DNA of 64,000 bases, from assembly GCA_964006375.1 (NCBI GenBank), contig OZ023262.1, positions 90,181,654 through 90,245,653 of the forward strand. The letters run 5' to 3'. A model generated the notes under the pieces. The model was not told the DNA's origin. It saw only the letters and a program-made list of their open reading frames with translations, and made no database searches. Below are positions 59,127 to 64,000 of the stretch, piece by piece. The stretch is from Tillus elongatus (taxonomy: Eukaryota; Arthropoda; Insecta; Coleoptera; Cleridae). Each line of letters begins with the position of its first letter. Positions within the stretch are counted from its first letter, which is position 1. The translations under genes were made by a program, and so were the position numbers.

Positions 59127-60323
59127 ACAGCATTGTTAAAATCTGGTTCATATTGGTAATTTTGATAATCATTATATGTTTCAGGATTTTCAGTGGAATC
59201 AGGATTTTCAGTATAACCTTGATTTTCTGAATAATAATTAATATCATTGCCATTATTCTCTAAACAGTGACTGTTGTATGCATTACTGTCGGGATAATGA
59301 CAATAATAGTCGACCTCTGCATTTTCTAAATGCTCTGGTCTCTCTATTTCATTGTGAAAAAGTTCGCCTGAACTAAAATTTCTATGAGGTTGATTTTGTG
59401 CAAAATTTTGCTGTTGTCTCGCATTTGCATTGCTAAATATGCGAGTCGAATTTTTAGTGGACGTCTCCATAGGAGTCGGCCTATATTCTTGGTTATTTTG
59501 AGGCATTATCTGCCTTCTGAAAGAGTTACTAGGACCTGGTAAGGGTCTTCGTAGCTGAATAAATGAATTATGAGGTCGTACTGCCATATTAAACGGATTG
59601 GGAGGACGTTGAGGTATTGCAAAATTAGTCGGCTGCCGATAAGGCATTTGTTGCCGTGGAGCATTTAATACATTTGGTTTTAAATTAGAAATATAATTAG
59701 AATTAGATGTGGGTATATTATTGGTAAATTTATTTTGACTAGCATTGTTACTATTTTTATAATGTTTCTCTGCATAATTAAAATTTTCTTCTTCTATAAC
59801 TAAACTCATTGCATGTTCCAAATTAACTGGATGCTGCAACCTTATAGCTAACCCTAACTGCCCTTGCAATCCATGCAAGTAAGTCATATATTGTTGTTTT
59901 AACTGATCGCTCATTTTCGTCTACTAATGTAAGTCTAATTTTAGTTTGCAATAAGCTTTTAACGTCCTGTATACGCATGCCAAACTGATAAGGTTGTTCA
60001 TTCGGTCTCGGTTTTAAATTCATTAGGTCTCTAACCAATGAGTCTTCGTTTCGTTGGTCAGAAAAATACTGCAACAAAAGTTGCCTTATTCGTGGCCAGT
60101 TTGTTGCGTCTTCGCGACTTCCGATTAAAATTCTTGCCCTACCTTCTAATTTACTTAAAATAGTTCTCAATAACCATTCATTATTAGGGTCATTAGCATC
60201 AGTTCTGTTTGTAAAAGTAGTAAGGAAGCTATCACATGCCGAAATAAATATTGCCAATGTGACTTGATCACCATTATAAGTCGGTATAGCATTTAAATGA
60301 AATGCTTGTGGTAAATTTGCCAT
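59087..60323 (-). pseudogene. gag: Errantivirus gag, frameshifted
   Basis: Capsid-type protein, start ATG 60323 (MANLPQAFHLNAIPTYNGD). The N-terminal capsid-like region (to about 59930) is followed by a one-base frame change at about 59915-59935. The rest continues in the frame 59914-59087 (QQYMTYLHGLQGQLGLAI, then an Asn/Gln/Pro-rich region). There are no CCHC knuckles, as is usual in this group. The break lies well inside gag and not at the gag/pol overlap, so it is a lesion or a sequencing error, not the normal shift site. Confidence 0.75.
59120..59126 (-). promoter_or_regulatory. Candidate -1 ribosomal frameshift site (A AAT TTT)
   Basis: Heptamer AAATTTT in the gag frame (codons GTA AAT TTT), 11 codons before the gag stop at 59087. 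A -1 slip here enters an open frame that continues into the protease. It matches the X XXY YYZ rule. A downstream pseudoknot was not assessed. Confidence 0.6.
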
Positions 60324-60757
60324 TTTAAAATTATAAGAATTATTATCTAAACTAGAATTATGTGAAATATTATTATTACTTTTCCTTATTGGGCTTCTAT
60401 CTCTATAGTTTACTGTAGTTTACTTCCAGGCTACTAGTGGGTCGTGGCGATGATGTCCAGGTAAACCCAGTGATGTAAACTGTTGCTGAACCTTTGGCGA
60501 TGTTGTCCGGTTGATTCAGAGGATTGGTGACTGATCGGGCCTATGGCGATGCTGTCCAAGTGGCTGAGCAGTTGAAGATGCTGTCGTGGTTCGCCGCCAG
60601 TGAAAGCTGTCCAGGTAGTTGACGATGTTGTTCAGGATACCCAGCGATGCTCTTTCTTACGGCAAACTTGGAGTAATTTGCGGTTCGTTCAATAAATAGT
60701 TGAAACTAAAGTGTCACTTTTTTCGCGATGTTGGGCGTCAAAACGGCACTTCGAACA
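60324..60757 (-). other. Errantivirus 5' leader
   Basis: Untranslated region between the primer-binding site and gag. It contains several short GATG(T/C)TGTCC-like repeats near 60445-60640 (for example GATGATGTCCAGGT, GATGTTGTCCGGTTG). Packaging or splice signals were not identified. Confidence 0.5.
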
Positions 60758-60775
60758 TCCACACGATCTGCGCCA
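60758..60775 (-). other. Primer-binding site
   Basis: Minus-strand TGGCGCAGATCGTGTGGA at the 5' LTR edge, overlapping it by one base. TGGCGCAG fits the 3' end of a tRNA used by 17.6/297-group elements (probably tRNA-Ser). The tRNA match is from memory of the family and not tested. Confidence 0.6.
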
Positions 60776-61198
60776 AATAAATTGTAACTCCGGTTTACGG
60801 CTTTAAAAGTAAATTTATTTATTTATCCAAAGCTTGGTGAGTTACAATTCATTAAAAAATATGAGAACTGCAAAGACACAAGGCTAAGTCTAATACAGAA
60901 CTAACTAAAATTATGAATCTACACATATTTAATAACTTGGGTGGTATGATGTCGATCATGTGACATCAGGTCATTGCTATGGAAGTTTACAATAAAAAAT
61001 ACTAAATTGCAATTATAAAGTTAACAGAGTTAATGACCTTAATAAACTTGCTAAAGTAGATATACGTATTACAAAGGAAACGTTTATAAATGCTGAAATG
61101 CAGAATTGCATAAACTATAATATAATGTAAATTAACAATTAGATTTAAAATATTCCTATATACTTATATACAGGGCGAATACATAACTATACATAACT
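60775..61198 (-). repeat. Errantivirus 5' LTR
   Basis: 424 bp, the upstream LTR in element orientation. Confidence 0.9.
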
Positions 61199-61202
61199 CC
61201 CG
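61199..61202. other. Target site duplication (right), CCCG
   Basis: Pairs with 53171-53174. Confidence 0.85.
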
Positions 61203-61930
61203 TATAAAATTTATCTTGTACAACAACTAAGTGAAGATGATTTTGATCTGCAGTTGAGTTTTGTGAAGTTATGACTGCACGAATAGCTGATAACGGGAAT
61301 TTTCTGTTCAATATCTGTTTTTCAGACGAGTGTACGTTTTTATTAAACTCTACAGTCAATCTTCATAATTGTCGTTATTGGGCAGATAATAATCCAAGAA
61401 ATTTTCACGAAGTCCACACTCAAACTCCACAGAAATTGAATGTCTGGACTGGCATTTTTGGAGACCGTTTAATCAGACCTTTTTTTCTTGTTGGCAATTT
61501 GAGTGGCGAAACGTATTTTGAGTTACTAGAAGATATCGTTTACCTTCTACTAATTGACATTGTTGAAAATGATGCTCGCTATTAAGAAAATAAATTAGTG
61601 TTTCAACAAGATGGAGCTCCTCCGCATTTTTCACAGCGTGTTAGGGAGTTTTTGAACAGATAGTTTCCAGAACAATGGATTGGGCGTGCTATTGAGTGGC
61701 CCCCTAGATCACCGGATTTAACTCCTTTAGACTCCTTTTTATGGGGCCATTTAAAGAGTAGAATTTACGCAACAGAACCGGAGTCTTTGGAAGAATTACG
61801 ACGACGCATTGTTGAAGAATGCCGTCTAATAACTCCACCAATGCTCCAGAATGTCAGAGCTCGCTTTGAACAAAATTTGTACTTTTGTATGGAAGCTGGT
61901 GGTCAACAATTTGAACACTTACTTAACTGA
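61203..61930 (+). pseudogene. MLE-1 transposase copy 2, C-terminal part
   Basis: Catalytic half. A one-base shift near 61258, then TARIADNGNFLFNICF with the intact first Asp (FSDECTF, 61324s). TAA at 61583, QQDGAPPH (second Asp, about 61610), TAG at 61661, then PPRSPDLTPLDSFLWGHLKS (about 61700-61760) and the stop at 61928. Spacing from the second Asp to the Asp of TPLD is 39 residues. These stops are independent of the LTR insertion. Confidence 0.8.
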
Positions 61931-62281
61931 ATAAACATTTTTAAACGTTTGGTTTTATTTTTTAGTTTTTTTACTAAAAATTGACTAATTAGTGCATTTC
62001 TTATCACAATGGATGAAATAAGTTCTTGCAATTCCAACTGTGAATAATTTTTAAATGAGTTAATAAAACTTAAAAAAAAATTTGTGTACTGTATTCAGAA
62101 AAGGAAGAGCTTTTGAATGATGTATAGTTGTTATCACCACGCTTAAAGGGTTGATGTGACAAAGTTGAGTTTTATGTCAAAACATGTCCCCCCCAATATT
62201 AAAATTGACGTGTTTCAGCGTTTCTTAAAAATAATTCTCTGGACGCAAATTGGTCTGTTTCGTTTTCAATGCGCCACTCTG

Positions 62282-62312
<31 letters not shown>

Positions 62313-62316
62313 ATAT

Positions 62317-62396
<80 letters not shown>
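62282..62396. repeat. (TGTA)n and (TA)n microsatellite
   Basis: Starts at the right TIR of MLE-1 copy 2: TGTA units, then TA. Confidence 0.95.
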
Positions 62397-62401
<5 letters not shown>

Positions 62402-64000
62402 TTTCCAGTGCCTCGTGATGTCGTAGAAGGGTTAATTGGCTGCAGAGAAGAAACCAAGCAGAAAATAATTCTCTACATCTGTATTTAAAACTTATTGGCT
62501 ACAGTTAGTTTTGTTGCTTTGTTATCAAAATCTTTCAAATTACCAAGTAAACTAAGCTATTTAAATTAGGTTTTATTGTTGTTATAAATGTTTTTGCAAT
62601 GATTTGGAAAGCAAAACGTTTTTCTCCCATGCATTAATAGTATTTTCCCAACAGAATAACTCAGGAGCGACATTACCAAGAGAAAAGGAGCTGATGATAA
62701 ATTTGCTTCCATAAAAGACATAACCATTCGTCTTTCTCTCCTAAACAAATTGATGTATGAATCTCTGTAAATGTATTAAAGCAATATTTCTCGAGTGAAA
62801 TGTAATACTTTTGTTCTGCTGTAGTAACAATTGAAGCAATAATTCATTTGCGGAAAAGTTATTGCCGCCGCTAGCGTTGCATTTTCAAATTTTCTGCCAC
62901 ATAAACCACATTAAGATTTAGATATGCGTCTGCCTCTAACGTCACTACGTAAAGAGGGAGAGAGAGACGTTAAATTATAAACTGTAAAAATAAGCGATAT
63001 GTGGCTGATCCTTTTATTGCATCCTGGCTCGTAAATTATCCAAGGAAACAACTAAGACGTGGGGAAAAGAAATATGTTCACGAATAAAGGAGAAGTGGGA
63101 AATGGTGTTTACTTTAACAACACTTTAAACGGAAAATATAGAGGTAGCCTGGTGGTTTGTTTATATTTTCAGAATACACTGCATCCATAAAAGTAGTTAT
63201 TTCAGTTTGCTTTTAGACAACGTAATAATACTGGATGTTGCCACAAATATTCTGTTAGAAGGTGGCTATAGAAAACATATTCATTTGAAGATCCTTGATC
63301 ATAACACACATAATAAGCAAAAAAATACTCTAACTGATTTGAGATTATTTGAAAATGTTTATTTTGCAGAATTATTTTCTAAAGTAATAGTGCTATAGTG
63401 GGAGCTCTACATTTCAACTTACAAATTTTTAACTCACTTCAAAAAGAAGAAGGTACAGATGCAACTTATATGTTTTTCAGTGAATTTTCGTGTAAAAAAA
63501 TCGCTTAAGGCAGTTTGATATTGAGTATAAAAATTAAAATCAGATTGAAAATTTAAAAATTATGTATTCTCGATAGATGTGTATTTGTAACAAAACTAAT
63601 TGTACTTATTAGCTTGAATATGAAAACAAAGACAATAGCAAGTGTAAAGGAATATGTACAACGAACTAAATAATTAATTTTAAGAACGTGTAAACAAAAT
63701 TTTAATTAAGTATTATATAAACAGTGAATTATAGATTTTAAACTTGGCGCTTATGAATACAGTTTTTTACTCACTTTTTAATCAAGCAGTAGTTTAATCA
63801 TTCATGAAGAAAAATGTGCGAAAGGCAACCAGCCGCAGCCATGTCATCCTTCAAAATACAATACAATACAATCATTCATGAACTTCAAAGGAAGTTATTG
63901 TTTTTGACTAATATACAGAAACAATTGGACAATGTGAAAAACAATTTGCACATTTTAAATTAATACAAAGGTTATTATCTGAGAAGAAATTCGTCACATC
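62397..64000. other. Unassigned 1.6-kb end region
   Basis: AT-rich. 63470-63505 (CAGTGAATTTTCGTGTAAAA) resembles the outer end of the MITE-T left half. No coding or RNA feature recognised. Confidence 0.4.

Larger units (their letters stand above)
53175..61198 (-). mobile_element. Errantivirus-type Ty3/gypsy provirus
   Basis: 8.0-kb insect retrovirus-like element on the minus strand with two 424-bp LTRs, a primer-binding site, gag, pol (protease, RT, RNase H, integrase), a third env frame and a purine tract. The LTRs begin AGTTATG and end ...TTATTT, like gypsy/17.6-group errantiviruses rather than TG...CA. They differ at only two positions (53437/61037 and 53462/61062), so insertion is recent. 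It sits inside the MLE-1 transposase gene. Confidence 0.9.
52366..62280 (+). mobile_element. MLE-1 copy 2, split by an errantivirus
   Basis: Tc1/mariner-type transposon with long TIRs (about 52366-52700 and 61978-62280), starting GGGTGGCGCATTGAAAACG on one side and ending in its inverse on the other, both next to TA. Removing 53175-61198 would leave an element of about 1.9 kb. The transposase is broken by the insertion and by its own older mutations. Confidence 0.85.

Overview
The window looks like a piece of an AT-rich insect genome; a beetle is plausible but unproven. The lineage guess rests only on the mix of element families. Every coding sequence I can recognise belongs to a transposable element. 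I find no host gene, rRNA, tRNA gene or CRISPR array. Family names such as PLE-A and MITE-T are working labels used only here.

Layout. 0.2-2.5 kb: two decayed LINE fragments on the minus strand. 3.0-8.5 kb: a nearly full-length but broken LINE of LOA type, plus strand. 9-12 kb: a MITE-like repeat family with a (TA)n core (MITE-T), holding an internally deleted gypsy-type LTR remnant. 12.8-13.9 kb: a SINE with target duplications and an old Penelope RT fragment. 14.3-30.2 kb: a large Penelope-like (PLE-A) locus. It has head-to-tail copies on the minus strand, a head-to-head junction at 22496/22497, then head-to-tail copies on the plus strand, and both outer ends stop in (TA)n. Two copies (14854-17640 and 27078-29864) keep a full 928-codon frame with RT and GIY-YIG endonuclease. 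31.0-32.7 kb: a Tc1/mariner-type transposon (MLE-1). 33.9-35.4 kb: a shrunken BEL/Pao element with a 5-bp target duplication. 35.9-36.1 kb: a palindrome carrying hammerhead-ribozyme-like motifs. 37.0-40.4 kb: a second head-to-head PLE-A locus. 40.7-41.5 kb: a second Penelope family (PLE-B) with a hammerhead-like tail. 42.6-42.9 kb: a second SINE copy. 45.4-46.0 kb: a decayed second mariner-like gene. 46.2-46.4 kb: a small head-to-head PLE-A relic. 47.3-50.3 kb: two LINE-C copies inside a larger repeat. 52.4-62.3 kb: a second MLE-1 copy whose transposase gene is split by an 8.0-kb errantivirus-type Ty3/gypsy provirus (53175-61198, TSD CCCG). 62.4-64 kb: nothing recognised.

Two themes tie the window together. 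First, (TA)n tracts act as hubs: MITE-T units contain them, and PLEs, mariner elements and a gypsy remnant start or stop in them. Second, several Penelope-like families show tails joined head-to-head as inverted repeats, often with short hairpins followed by GAAAC that resemble hammerhead ribozymes. The combination of tandem plus inverted PLE arrays, fixed hairpin-repeat tails and ribozyme-like boundaries is the most interesting feature here. All alignments were done by eye. No database search, RNA folding program or dating calculation was run.
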